From Actinomadura chibensis NBRC 106107 (lineage in GTDB: Bacteria; Actinomycetota; Actinomycetes; Streptosporangiales; Streptosporangiaceae): a stretch of 64,000 nucleotides of DNA. Where the stretch lies: assembly GCF_001552135.1 (NCBI RefSeq), contig NZ_BCQP01000015.1:124001-188000 (forward strand), given 5' to 3'. Made by a program: the position numbers and the translations under genes. This document shows, one piece after another, positions 43,330 to 51,501 of the stretch; positions within the stretch are counted from its first letter, which is position 1, and each line of letters starts with the position of its first letter. The notes under the pieces are model-generated. The model had not been told where the DNA came from. It ran no database searches and was given only the letters and a program-made list of their open reading frames with translations.

Positions 43330-44325
43330 ATGGCAGAGACAGGCACCAAGGACCGCGCGAGCGACCAGGCCGCGAAGACCGCCCAGAGCGCCCTGGACGT
43401 TCCGGTCCAGCAGCTGAAGGACGCGGGCCGGGAGGTCGTCAAGGCGCTGATGGTGCAGACGCTGGAGAAGGCCACCGGCCGGATCGAGGGCCTGGCCCAC
43501 CGTCTGAACGACGCCGCGGACGGCGCGGGCGCCGGGACGAAGGCCGCGGCCGCCGGGGCGGAGGCGCTCGCCGAGGGCAAGTCCCCGCTCAAGGCGGGGG
43601 TCGGAGCGGGCATGGCCGGAGTGAAGGAGAAGGCGAAGCAGGTCGTCGGAGCCGGAGGCGGCGACGGCGATGGCGGTGACAAGACGAAGGTCACCACCAT
43701 CATCGAGCAGTTCGACGTCGGGCTGCCGAGGCGGGTCGCCTACGACCAGTGGACGCGGTTCACCGACTACCCGAGCTTCACGAAGAAGGTGGAGAGCGTC
43801 GAGCAGGAGTCGGACGAGAAGCTCAACTGGCGGGCGCAGATCTTCCTGTCCCACCGCACCTGGGAATCGACGATCATCGAGCAGGTCCCGGACGAGCGGA
43901 TCGCCTGGAAGTCCAAGGCCCCGCACGGCTACGTCGACGGCTCGGTGACCTTCCACGAACTGGCGCCGACCCTGACGCGGATCCTGCTGGTGGCCGAGTA
44001 CCACCCGGACGGCTTCTTCGAGAAGACCGCGAACCTCTGGCGCGCCCAGGGCCGCCGCCTCCGCGCGGACTTCAAGCACATCAAGCGCCACATGATGACG
44101 CAGACCCTCCTGCAGCAGGACGAGGTCGAGGGCTGGCGCGGCGAGATCCGCGACGGCGAGGTCGTCAAGTCGCACGAGGACGCGCTCAAGGAGGAAGAGG
44201 GAGAGAAGGAAGAGACGGAAGAGAAGAGCGAGAAGGACCAGCCGGACGAGAAGGACGAGAAGGACCAGCAAGACCAGCAGGAGCAGCCAGAGCAGCAGGA
44301 CCAGGAGAAAGCCGAGTCCGAGTAG
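43330..44325 (+). CDS. SRPBCC (polyketide cyclase/START-like) family protein
   Basis: 331 residues. An N-terminal helical, Ala/Gly-rich region (residues 1-115) precedes an SRPBCC domain at about 120-265: FDVGLPRRVAYDQWTRFTDYPSF, AQIFLSHRTWESTIIEQVPDERIAWKS and YHPDGFFEKTANLWRAQGRRLRADF. The last 50 residues are a Glu/Lys/Gln-rich disordered tail. The fold binds hydrophobic ligands. ATG 43330 is used; an in-frame GTG at 43321 is possible. It is the first gene of a three-gene operon. Similar SRPBCC proteins occur near actinobacterial gas-vesicle genes, but no gvp gene is present here. Confidence 0.85.
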   Translation: MAETGTKDRASDQAAKTAQSALDVPVQQLKDAGREVVKALMVQTLEKATGRIEGLAHRLNDAADGAGAGTKAAAAGAEALAEGKSPLKAGVGAGMAGVKEKAKQVVGAGGGDGDGGDKTKVTTIIEQFDVGLPRRVAYDQWTRFTDYPSFTKKVESVEQESDEKLNWRAQIFLSHRTWESTIIEQVPDERIAWKSKAPHGYVDGSVTFHELAPTLTRILLVAEYHPDGFFEKTANLWRAQGRRLRADFKHIKRHMMTQTLLQQDEVEGWRGEIRDGEVVKSHEDALKEEEGEKEETEEKSEKDQPDEKDEKDQQDQQEQPEQQDQEKAESE

Positions 44326-44333
44326 GGGAGACG

Positions 44334-45632
44334 ATGGCCGACGAGCGCCGAGAGCGAGACGAGCGGGACGAGCGCGACCAGCGGGGCGAGCGGGACGAAC
44401 GCCCTGGGCGCGATGAGTCGGACGCGTCGCAGGGCCTCACCGGCAGGACCCTGACCCCGGACAAGCGTCCGCGGACCAGCGAGAGCCCGGACGTGTTCCT
44501 CGATGTCCCGGAGCTGAAGGTGGAGGAGATCTCCTTCGAGCTGGAGGACCTGGAGGCGCACGTCTCGCTCGTGGCCCAGGTCCTCGACCTGCTCAAGCTG
44601 AACGTCGGGGCGGACGTCCGCCTCGGCAGGGTCAAGCTGGACATCAAAGGGGTCGGGGCGCAGGCGCGCCTGGAGGTCCGGCTCGACAACGTGGCCGTCA
44701 TCGTCGACCGCGTCCTGACCACGCTCGACCGCAACCCGGAGATCCTCCAGCACATCGGACGGGGCGTCGAGGCGGCGACGCGCGACCTCGGCTCCGGCGC
44801 GGGCACCGCCGTGGGCGAGGTCGGCAAGGGCGCGAAGGGCGCCGTCGAGGACGTCGGCCGGGGCGCGGGCGGCGCCGTCCAAAGCGTCGGCAAGGGCGCG
44901 GGCGGGGCCGTCGAGAACGTCGGCGAGGGCGCGGGCGGAGCCGTCCGAGACGTAGGCAGAGGCGCGGGCGGAGCCGTCGACAAGGTCGGCGAAGGCGCAG
45001 GCGGAGCCGTCCGAGACGTAGGCAGAGGCACCGGCGGAGCCGTCGAGAACGTCGGCGAAGGCGCAGGCGGAGCCGTCCGAGACGTCGGCAAGGGCACCGG
45101 CGACGCAGTCGAGAACGTCGGCGAAGGCGCAGGCGAAGGCGTCCGCGACGTCGGCAAGGGCACCGGCGACGCAGTCGAGAACGTCGGCGAAGGCGCAGGC
45201 GAAGGCGTCCGCGACGTCGGCAAGGGAACGGGCGAGGCCGTCGAAAACGTCGGCGAAGGCGCGGGCGACGCGGCCAAGGGCGCTGGAGAAGGCGCGGGCG
45301 AGGCGGCCGGGAAGGCCGGAGAGGCGGCCGGGAAGACCGCCGAAAGCGCCACCGGAGCCACCGGCGACGAAAAGGACGAGAACGGCGAGGAAGGCGACAA
45401 CGAAAACACCGAAGACAGCGAAGACGGCGAGAAGACGAAATCAGATAATGGATCGCAGAACGGCGAGGAAACCGAGGAGGGCGACGACGGCGAGGAGATC
45501 ACGGCTCTTCACACCGCGCTTCACGAGACCGGGGAATCGGTCCGCGACCTCGGCCGTTCCCTTCTCCGGGTGCTCTCCCAGTACACCCCTTCCCACAACG
45601 AGGAGAAGGAGAAGAGCGGCAGTGGCTCGTGA
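44334..45632 (+). CDS. Protein with eleven-residue Gly/Ala/Val repeats
   Basis: 432 residues. The order is an Asp/Glu/Arg-rich start (1-30), a conserved-looking domain at 55-140 (DVPELKVEEISFELEDLEAH ... VIVDRVLTTLDRNPE), about 16 repeats of eleven residues (155-330), and an acidic tail. The C-terminus TALHETGESVRDLGRSLLRVL may be an amphipathic helix. Repeats follow G[AT]GxAVxxVGx and alternate between basic (RDVGK) and acidic (ENVGE) units, as in LEA-like proteins that coat membranes or protect proteins in drying. The function is unknown. It follows the SRPBCC gene by 8 nt. Confidence 0.85.
   Translation: MADERRERDERDERDQRGERDERPGRDESDASQGLTGRTLTPDKRPRTSESPDVFLDVPELKVEEISFELEDLEAHVSLVAQVLDLLKLNVGADVRLGRVKLDIKGVGAQARLEVRLDNVAVIVDRVLTTLDRNPEILQHIGRGVEAATRDLGSGAGTAVGEVGKGAKGAVEDVGRGAGGAVQSVGKGAGGAVENVGEGAGGAVRDVGRGAGGAVDKVGEGAGGAVRDVGRGTGGAVENVGEGAGGAVRDVGKGTGDAVENVGEGAGEGVRDVGKGTGDAVENVGEGAGEGVRDVGKGTGEAVENVGEGAGDAAKGAGEGAGEAAGKAGEAAGKTAESATGATGDEKDENGEEGDNENTEDSEDGEKTKSDNGSQNGEETEEGDDGEEITALHTALHETGESVRDLGRSLLRVLSQYTPSHNEEKEKSGSGS
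44796..45323 (+). repeat. 33-bp coding tandem repeats with 66-bp superperiod
   Basis: About 16 copies of a 33-bp unit within the preceding gene. Units with GTCGAGAACGTCGGCGA alternate with units carrying GTCCGAGACGT or GTCCGCGACGT, making a 66-bp higher-order period. Some adjacent 66-bp blocks (for example around 45095-45225) are nearly identical, so copy number may vary between strains. Confidence 0.9.
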
Positions 45633-45873
45633 CGACTATCCCGACGCCGGACGACGCGACCAGGCGGACATCCTCTTCACCGCCACGGTGCGGGCCGACG
45701 AGATCCGCTTCGACGTGGCGCCCGAAAGCTCGGTGACGTTCACCGCCGACGCCGACGACGATTCCACGTCCGGGAGCGACCGCGTCAATCTCCCGGACGA
45801 GGTGAAGGAGAACACCACCTACCGCGACGTCCGGATCGATTACGCCATCGCGGCGAAACTCGCGCGGGATTAG
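45622..45873 (+). CDS. Small beta-rich protein of unknown function
   Basis: 83 residues. Alternating hydrophobic and polar residues (ILFTATVRADEIRFDVAPES, VTFTADADDD) predict beta strands, with an acidic loop in the middle and NTTYRDVRIDYAIAAKLA at the end. GTG 45622 is used: it overlaps the repeat-protein gene by 11 nt and has AAGGAG upstream. Third gene of the SRPBCC operon, so it probably works with the two upstream proteins. No family recognised. Confidence 0.75.
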   Translation: MARDDYPDAGRRDQADILFTATVRADEIRFDVAPESSVTFTADADDDSTSGSDRVNLPDEVKENTTYRDVRIDYAIAAKLARD

Positions 45874-45901
45874 AACCGGACGTTCGGGTAGTTGGTCGCG
45901 T

Positions 45902-48850
45902 ATGTCCGCCACGCTGCAACGTGATCTCGCGGCCCGGGTCGACGGCGAGGTGCGGTTCGACGCCGGTTCGCGGGCCGCCTACGCCCACGACGCCTCCAAC
46001 TACCGGCAGCCGCCGATCGGCGTGGTGGTCCCCCGGAACGTGGACGCGGCCGTCGCGGCGGTCGAGGTCTGCAGGGAGCACGACGTCCCCGTCCTGTCCC
46101 GGGGCGGCGGGACGAGCCTCGCCGGGCAGTGCTGCAACGAGGGCGTCGTGATCGACTGGTCCAAGTACTGCGACCGGCTGGTGTCGGTCGACCCGGAGCG
46201 CCGCCGGGCGGTCGTCGAGCCCGGCGCCTGCCTGGACGACCTCAACGGCGAGCTCGCCGAGCACGACCTGATGGTGGGGCCGCGGCCGTCGACGCACGAC
46301 GCGTGCACGATCGGCGGGATGATCGGCAACAACTCCTGCGGGGCGTCCGCCCAGGCCTACGGCAAGATGGCCGACTCGGTGGCGCGCCTTGAGGTGCTCA
46401 CCTACGACGGCGTCCGGACGTGGGTCGGCCCGACGCCCCCCGAGGAGTACGAGCGGATCCTCGCCGGCGGGGGCCGCCGCGCGGAGATCTACCGGCGGCT
46501 GCACGAGCTGGTCGAGGCGAACCTCGCGCGGATCCGCACCGGCTACCCCGAGATCCCCCGGCGGGTGTCCGGCTACAACCTCGACGCGCTCCTGCCCGAG
46601 AACGGCTTCGACCTCGCCCGCGCGCTCGTCGGCACGGAGTCGACGCTCGTCACCGTCCTGCACGCCGAGATCACGCTGTTCCCGGTGCCGCCCTTCCAGT
46701 CGCTCGTCGTCCTCGGCTACGACGACGTCGCCGCCGCCGGGGACGCCGTCCCGGCGGTGGCGCGGCACGAGCCGATCGCGCTGGAGGGCGTCGACCGGAC
46801 GCTCATCGACATGGCCCGCGCCGAGCGCGTGGTCGGCGAGGAGGCCCTGCGGGACATCCCGGAGGGCTCGGGCTGGCTCATGGCGCGCTTCGCCGGGGAC
46901 ACCCGCGAGCAGGCCGACGAGCGGGCCGACCGCCTGCTGCGGGACGTCCACCGCTCCGAGCACGACCCGAGGGTCGCCTACCTCGACGACCCGGAGGCCG
47001 AGCTGCGGCTGTGGAAGGTCCGGGAGGCGGGGCTCGGCGCGACCGCGTACCCGCCGGGCGGCCGGGACACCCACGAGGGCTGGGAGGACGCGGCGGTCCC
47101 GCCCGACCGGCTCGGCGACTACCTGCGCGACTTCCGGTCGCTGCTGGAGGAGTTCGGCTACGGGTCCTGCTCGCTGTACGGGCATTTCGGGCAGGGCTGC
47201 GTCCACACCAGGATCCCCTTCGACCTGGACGACCCCGAGGGCGTCGAAACCTACCGCAGGTTCGCCGAGCGCGCCGCGCGGCTGGTGACGTCCTACGGCG
47301 GGTCGCTGTCCGGCGAGCACGGGGACGGGCAGTCGCGCGCCGAGCTGCTGACGGTCATGTTCGGCGAGGAGATCGTCGGGCTGTTCGGCCGCTGCAAGGA
47401 GATCTTCGACCCGCGCGACCGGATGAACCCGGGCAAGGTCGCCGCGCCCGCCGAGTTCCGCGCGCCGTCCGGGAGCCCCGGCGTGCTCCGGCTGGACGAG
47501 AACATCGGCCGCCGCGGCTACCACCCGGACGAGCCGCGCACGCATTTCCACTACAGCGACGACCACGGCCGGTTCACCCACGCGGCGGGCCGCTGCGTCG
47601 GCATCGGGAAGTGCCGCGCGTCGTCCGGCGGCGTGATGTGCCCGAGCTACCGGGTGACGCACGAGGAGAGGCACACGACGCGCGGGCGGTCGCGACTGCT
47701 CCTGGAGATGATGCGCGGCATGCAGGAGGGCGGCGAGGACGCCGTCGTCAAGGACGGCTGGCGGTCCAAAGACGTCCACGAGGCGCTCGACCTGTGCCTG
47801 GCGTGCAAGGGATGCAAGAGCGACTGCCCGGTCAACGTGGACATGGCGACCTACAAGGCGGAGTTCCTCTCCCACCACTACCGGCATCGGGTCCGTCCGC
47901 GCTCGCACTACTCGATGGGGTGGCTGCCGGTGTGGGCGCGGCTGGCGGCGCTCGCGCCCGGCGCGGTGAACGCGCTCGCCCACGCGCCGGTGCTCGACCG
48001 GGCCGTCAAGGCCGCCGGGGGCATCGACCGGCGCCGCACCCTGCCGCGCTTCGCGAGGCAGCGCCTCACCACCTGGTTCCGCGAACGGGACGGCGAGCGG
48101 GGCGAACGGGAGGAGCGCGCGGACGCGCCGGCGGTCGTCCTGTGGCCGGACACGTTCACCGACAACTTCCACCCGAGTGCGGGACAGGCCGCGGTCCGCG
48201 TCCTTGAGGCGGCGGGGTTCCGGGTGGAGATGCCGCCGCCCGGGCTGTGCTGCGGGCTCACCTGGATCTCCACCGGCCAGCTCGGCGTCGCCGCGCGGGC
48301 GCTGCGCCGGACCGCCCGCGCGCTGGCGCCGCGGCTGCGCGCCGGGACCCCGGTGATCGTCCTCGAGCCGAGCTGCGCCGGGGTGTTCCGCGCCGACGCC
48401 GCCGAGCTGCTGCCGGACGACCCGGACGTCCGGCTCCTCGCGAAGCGGACCCATTCGCTCGCCGAGCTCCTCCTCGACCGGGCGCCGCAGGCGATCGCCG
48501 CGCCGCCGCCTGGCACCGGCCGGGAGGCCATCGCCCAGCCGCACTGCCACCAGCACGCCGTGTGGGGGTTCGACGCCGACCGGGAGGTGCTGCGCCTCGC
48601 GGGCGTCCGGGCCGAGGTCCTCGACGTGGGCTGCTGCGGGCTGGCGGGCAACTTCGGCTTCGAGCGCGGCCACTACGAGGTGTCGACGGGCGCGGCCGAG
48701 CTCGGGCTGTGGCCCCGCGTCCGCGACGCCGCCCCGGACACGGCCGTGCTGGCGGACGGGTTCTCCTGCCGCACCCAGATCGCGGACGGCACCGGCGTCC
48801 GCGCCCTGCACCTCGCCGAGCTCCTCGCGGAGGCACAGGGGCTCGCATGA
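45902..48850 (+). CDS. FAD-linked and Fe-S 2-hydroxyacid dehydrogenase (GlcD-GlcF-like fusion)
   Basis: 982 residues. The FAD-binding PCMH domain is at about 35-215 (VLSRGGGTSLAGQCCNEGV, GPRPSTHDACTIGGMIGNNS), the FAD-oxidase C-terminal domain at about 240-520, and two Fe-S clusters near residues 565 and 632 (CVGIGKCRASSGGVMCPSY, CLACKGCKSDCPVN). Two CCG motifs follow (CCGLTWISTG, CCGLAGNFGFE). This is a single-chain version of glycolate oxidase GlcDF, also known as D-2-hydroxyglutarate or D-lactate dehydrogenase type. Electrons would go to the quinone pool. It overlaps the next gene by 4 nt. Confidence 0.93.
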   Translation: MSATLQRDLAARVDGEVRFDAGSRAAYAHDASNYRQPPIGVVVPRNVDAAVAAVEVCREHDVPVLSRGGGTSLAGQCCNEGVVIDWSKYCDRLVSVDPERRRAVVEPGACLDDLNGELAEHDLMVGPRPSTHDACTIGGMIGNNSCGASAQAYGKMADSVARLEVLTYDGVRTWVGPTPPEEYERILAGGGRRAEIYRRLHELVEANLARIRTGYPEIPRRVSGYNLDALLPENGFDLARALVGTESTLVTVLHAEITLFPVPPFQSLVVLGYDDVAAAGDAVPAVARHEPIALEGVDRTLIDMARAERVVGEEALRDIPEGSGWLMARFAGDTREQADERADRLLRDVHRSEHDPRVAYLDDPEAELRLWKVREAGLGATAYPPGGRDTHEGWEDAAVPPDRLGDYLRDFRSLLEEFGYGSCSLYGHFGQGCVHTRIPFDLDDPEGVETYRRFAERAARLVTSYGGSLSGEHGDGQSRAELLTVMFGEEIVGLFGRCKEIFDPRDRMNPGKVAAPAEFRAPSGSPGVLRLDENIGRRGYHPDEPRTHFHYSDDHGRFTHAAGRCVGIGKCRASSGGVMCPSYRVTHEERHTTRGRSRLLLEMMRGMQEGGEDAVVKDGWRSKDVHEALDLCLACKGCKSDCPVNVDMATYKAEFLSHHYRHRVRPRSHYSMGWLPVWARLAALAPGAVNALAHAPVLDRAVKAAGGIDRRRTLPRFARQRLTTWFRERDGERGEREERADAPAVVLWPDTFTDNFHPSAGQAAVRVLEAAGFRVEMPPPGLCCGLTWISTGQLGVAARALRRTARALAPRLRAGTPVIVLEPSCAGVFRADAAELLPDDPDVRLLAKRTHSLAELLLDRAPQAIAAPPPGTGREAIAQPHCHQHAVWGFDADREVLRLAGVRAEVLDVGCCGLAGNFGFERGHYEVSTGAAELGLWPRVRDAAPDTAVLADGFSCRTQIADGTGVRALHLAELLAEAQGLA

Positions 48851-50547
48851 ACGGGCCTCGCACGGCCGGAGACCGCTTCTACCCGCCGCAGGTGCTCCGG
48901 GAGTACGCGCTCATCGCGGACGGCGAGCGGGGCGCCGTCGTCGGCCCGCGCGGCGAGTTCTGCTGGATGTGCGCGCCCCGCTGGGACGACGACGCCGTGT
49001 TCGCGTCCATGATCGGCGGGCCGGGGATCTACGCCGTGACGCCGCGCGCGCGGTTCGTGTGGGGCGGCGCCTACGAGCCCGGCACCCTGATCTGGCGCAG
49101 CCGGTGGGTGACGGTCGACGGGATCGTCGAGTGCCGGGAGGCGCTCGCGTTCCCCGGCGAGCCCGGCCGCGCGGTGCTGCTCCGGCGGATCCTCGCCCGC
49201 GACGGGGACGCCCGGGTGCGCGTCGTGTGCGACCCGCGTCCCGGGTTCGGCGCCGTCCGGCCGGACTTCCGCGGCGCGTGGGAGGCGGACGCCGGCGGGC
49301 TCTGGTTCCGGTGGACGGGCGCGCCGGGGGCGACGCCGGGCGACGGCCTCGAACTCGACCTCACCGTCCCCGCCGGGGACCACCACGACCTGGTCCTGGA
49401 GATCGCGGACCGGCCGCTCCGCGAAGCCGCGCCCGACCCCGGCCGCGCCTGGCGCGACACGGAGCGGGCGTGGGAGCGCGCCGTCCCGCGCCTGCGCACC
49501 GTCGCCGACCGGGACGCCCGCCACGCCTACGCCGTCATGCGCGGCCTCACCGGCGCGGACGGCGGCATGGTCGCCGCGGCCACCACCAGCCTCCCCGAGC
49601 GCAGCGAGGCCGGGCGCGACTACGACTACCGCTACGTCTGGATCCGCGACCAGTGCTTCGCGGGCGTCGCGGCGTCCGCCGCCGGGGCCCTCCCGCTGCT
49701 GGACGACGCGGTCCGCTTCGTCGGCGCGCGGCTCCTGGAGGACGGCCCGCGCCTCAAGCCCGCCTACACGAGCACAGGCGGGGCGGTGCCCGGGCAGCGT
49801 CCGCTGGACCTCCCCGGCTATCCGGGCGGCTACGACCGGGTGGGCAACCGCGTGACCGAGCAGTTCCAGCTGGACGCCTTCGGCGACGCGCTCCTGCTGT
49901 TCGCCGAGGCCGACCGGCACGGCAGGCTCGACGGCGACGGGCGGCGGGCCCTGCGCGCGGCGGCGGACGCCGTGCGGGCGCGCTGGCGGGAACCGGACGC
50001 CGGCGTCTGGGAACTGGACGACCGCAGATGGACGCACAGCGCGCTGAACTGCGCCGCCGGGCTCCGGGCCGTCGGCGAGGCGGAGGCGGCGGACGCGATC
50101 GTGGCGGAGACGGCGTCCCACGCGACGCACCCGACGGGGCGCTGGCAGCGCTCCCCGGGCGACCCGCGCCTGGACGGCGCGCTGCTGCTCCCCGCGATCC
50201 GCGGCGCCGTCCCCCCGGACGACCCGCGCGCCCTCCGCACGCTGGAGGACTACATCGCCCAGCTCACCGACGACGGGTACGCCTACCGGTTCCGGCACGA
50301 CGACCGTCCGCTGGGCGAGGCCGAGGGCGCGTTCCTGCTGTGCGGGTTCCTCGTCGCGCTCGCCACGCACCAGCAGGGGAACGTGCCCGCCGCGCTGCGC
50401 TGGTTCGAGCGCAACCGCTCCGCGTGCGGGCCCGCCGGGCTCTTCTCCGAGGAGTACGACGTGGAGCAGCGGCAGATGCGCGGGAACCTCCCGCAGGCGT
50501 TCGTCCACGCGCTGCTCCTGGAGTGCGCGGCGCGCCTCAACGGATGA
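48847..50547 (+). CDS. Glycoside hydrolase family 15 (glucoamylase/trehalase-like)
   Basis: 566 residues. The beta-sandwich N-terminal domain starts FYPPQVLREYALIADGERGAVVG. The (alpha/alpha)6 barrel carries DYDYRYVWIRDQCFAG near residue 258 and the C-terminal LFSEEYDVEQRQMRGNLPQAF with the second catalytic acid. No signal peptide is seen, so it is cytoplasmic, like actinobacterial GH15 trehalases and maltooligosaccharide glucohydrolases. It overlaps the flavoenzyme gene (ATGA) and lies 15 nt before an SDR gene. Confidence 0.92.
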   Translation: MNGPRTAGDRFYPPQVLREYALIADGERGAVVGPRGEFCWMCAPRWDDDAVFASMIGGPGIYAVTPRARFVWGGAYEPGTLIWRSRWVTVDGIVECREALAFPGEPGRAVLLRRILARDGDARVRVVCDPRPGFGAVRPDFRGAWEADAGGLWFRWTGAPGATPGDGLELDLTVPAGDHHDLVLEIADRPLREAAPDPGRAWRDTERAWERAVPRLRTVADRDARHAYAVMRGLTGADGGMVAAATTSLPERSEAGRDYDYRYVWIRDQCFAGVAASAAGALPLLDDAVRFVGARLLEDGPRLKPAYTSTGGAVPGQRPLDLPGYPGGYDRVGNRVTEQFQLDAFGDALLLFAEADRHGRLDGDGRRALRAAADAVRARWREPDAGVWELDDRRWTHSALNCAAGLRAVGEAEAADAIVAETASHATHPTGRWQRSPGDPRLDGALLLPAIRGAVPPDDPRALRTLEDYIAQLTDDGYAYRFRHDDRPLGEAEGAFLLCGFLVALATHQQGNVPAALRWFERNRSACGPAGLFSEEYDVEQRQMRGNLPQAFVHALLLECAARLNG

Positions 50548-50562
50548 AGTGAAGGAGAACCG

Positions 50563-51501
50563 ATGCGTGATCAGGTCGTCGTCATCACGGGCGCCAGCGC
50601 GGGGACCGGGCGGGCCGCCGCCCGCGCCTTCGCCGCGCGCGGCGCGCGGATCGCGCTGCTCGCCCGCGGCCGCGCCGGGCTCGACGCCGCCGCGGCCGAC
50701 GTCGAGGAGCTCGGCGGGACCGCCCTGCCCCTGACCGTGGACGTGGCCGACCCCGACCAGGTCGAGTCGGCCGCCGAGCGGGTCGAACGCGAACTCGGCC
50801 CGATCCGGGTCTGGGTGAACAACGCGTTCACCGGCGTCTTCGCGCCGTTCGAGGAGATCACGCCCGCCGAGTACCGCCGCGTCACCGAGGTCACCTACCT
50901 CGGGACGGTCCACGGCACGCGCGCCGCGCTCGCCCGGATGAGGCCGCGGAACGCCGGAGTGATCGTCCAGGTCGGGTCCGCGCTCGCCTACCGCGGGATC
51001 CCGCTGCAGGCGCCGTACTGCGGCGCGAAGCACGCCATCGAGGGGTTCACCGAGTCGCTGCGGGCCGAGCTGCTGCACGACCGGAGCGGGGTCAAGGTGA
51101 CGATGGTGCAGCTCCCCGCGCTGAACACGCCGCAGTTCGGCTGGGTCCGGTCGCGGCTGCCGCGGCACCCGCAGCCGGTGCCGCCGATCTACCAGCCGGA
51201 GGTCGCCGCCCGCGCGATCGTCCACGCGGCCGAGCATCCGCGCCGCCGGGAGCGCTGGGTCGGCGGCTCCACGATCGCCACACTGCTCGCCGAGAAGGTC
51301 GTCCCCGGACTGCTCGACCGGTACCTCGGCCGGACCGGGTACGACTCGCAGCAGACCGGCGAGCGGCGGGACGGGAACCCGGCGGGCAACCTCTGGGAGC
51401 CGTGCGACGCCGACCGCGACCACGGCGCGCACGGCGGCTTCGACGACCGCGCGAAGCGGCGCAGCCTGCTGCTCGCCGCGCAGACCTGGCGGTTCCGCTG
51501 A
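50563..51501 (+). CDS. Short-chain dehydrogenase/reductase
   Basis: 312 residues. TGASAGTGRAAARAF is the cofactor motif, VNNAFTG replaces NNAG, and YCGAKHAIEGFTESLR carries the catalytic Tyr and Lys. Arg at ALLARGRAG suggests NADP(H). The C-terminal extension after residue 240 (GRTGYDSQQTGERRDGNP) is typical of a subgroup often annotated near stress genes. GGAG lies 5 nt upstream of the ATG. Its stop directly abuts the stop of the convergent pyruvate-oxidase-like gene. Confidence 0.9.
   Translation: MRDQVVVITGASAGTGRAAARAFAARGARIALLARGRAGLDAAAADVEELGGTALPLTVDVADPDQVESAAERVERELGPIRVWVNNAFTGVFAPFEEITPAEYRRVTEVTYLGTVHGTRAALARMRPRNAGVIVQVGSALAYRGIPLQAPYCGAKHAIEGFTESLRAELLHDRSGVKVTMVQLPALNTPQFGWVRSRLPRHPQPVPPIYQPEVAARAIVHAAEHPRRRERWVGGSTIATLLAEKVVPGLLDRYLGRTGYDSQQTGERRDGNPAGNLWEPCDADRDHGAHGGFDDRAKRRSLLLAAQTWRFR

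Noticed and set aside
44796..45323. Regular 33-bp repeats that could suggest a CRISPR array or satellite DNA
   Set aside because: The repeats have no unique spacers, keep the reading frame and encode eleven-residue protein repeats. No cas gene is present.
43330..45873. Gas-vesicle (gvp) assignment for the SRPBCC operon
   Set aside because: Related SRPBCC proteins occur near gvp clusters, but no GvpA, GvpF/L, GvpN or GvpK sequence is found in the window.
45785..48811. 1008-codon minus-strand open frame opposite the FAD/Fe-S gene
   Set aside because: The plus strand encodes clear FAD and Fe-S motifs over the full length, and the minus frame has low-complexity composition without motifs.
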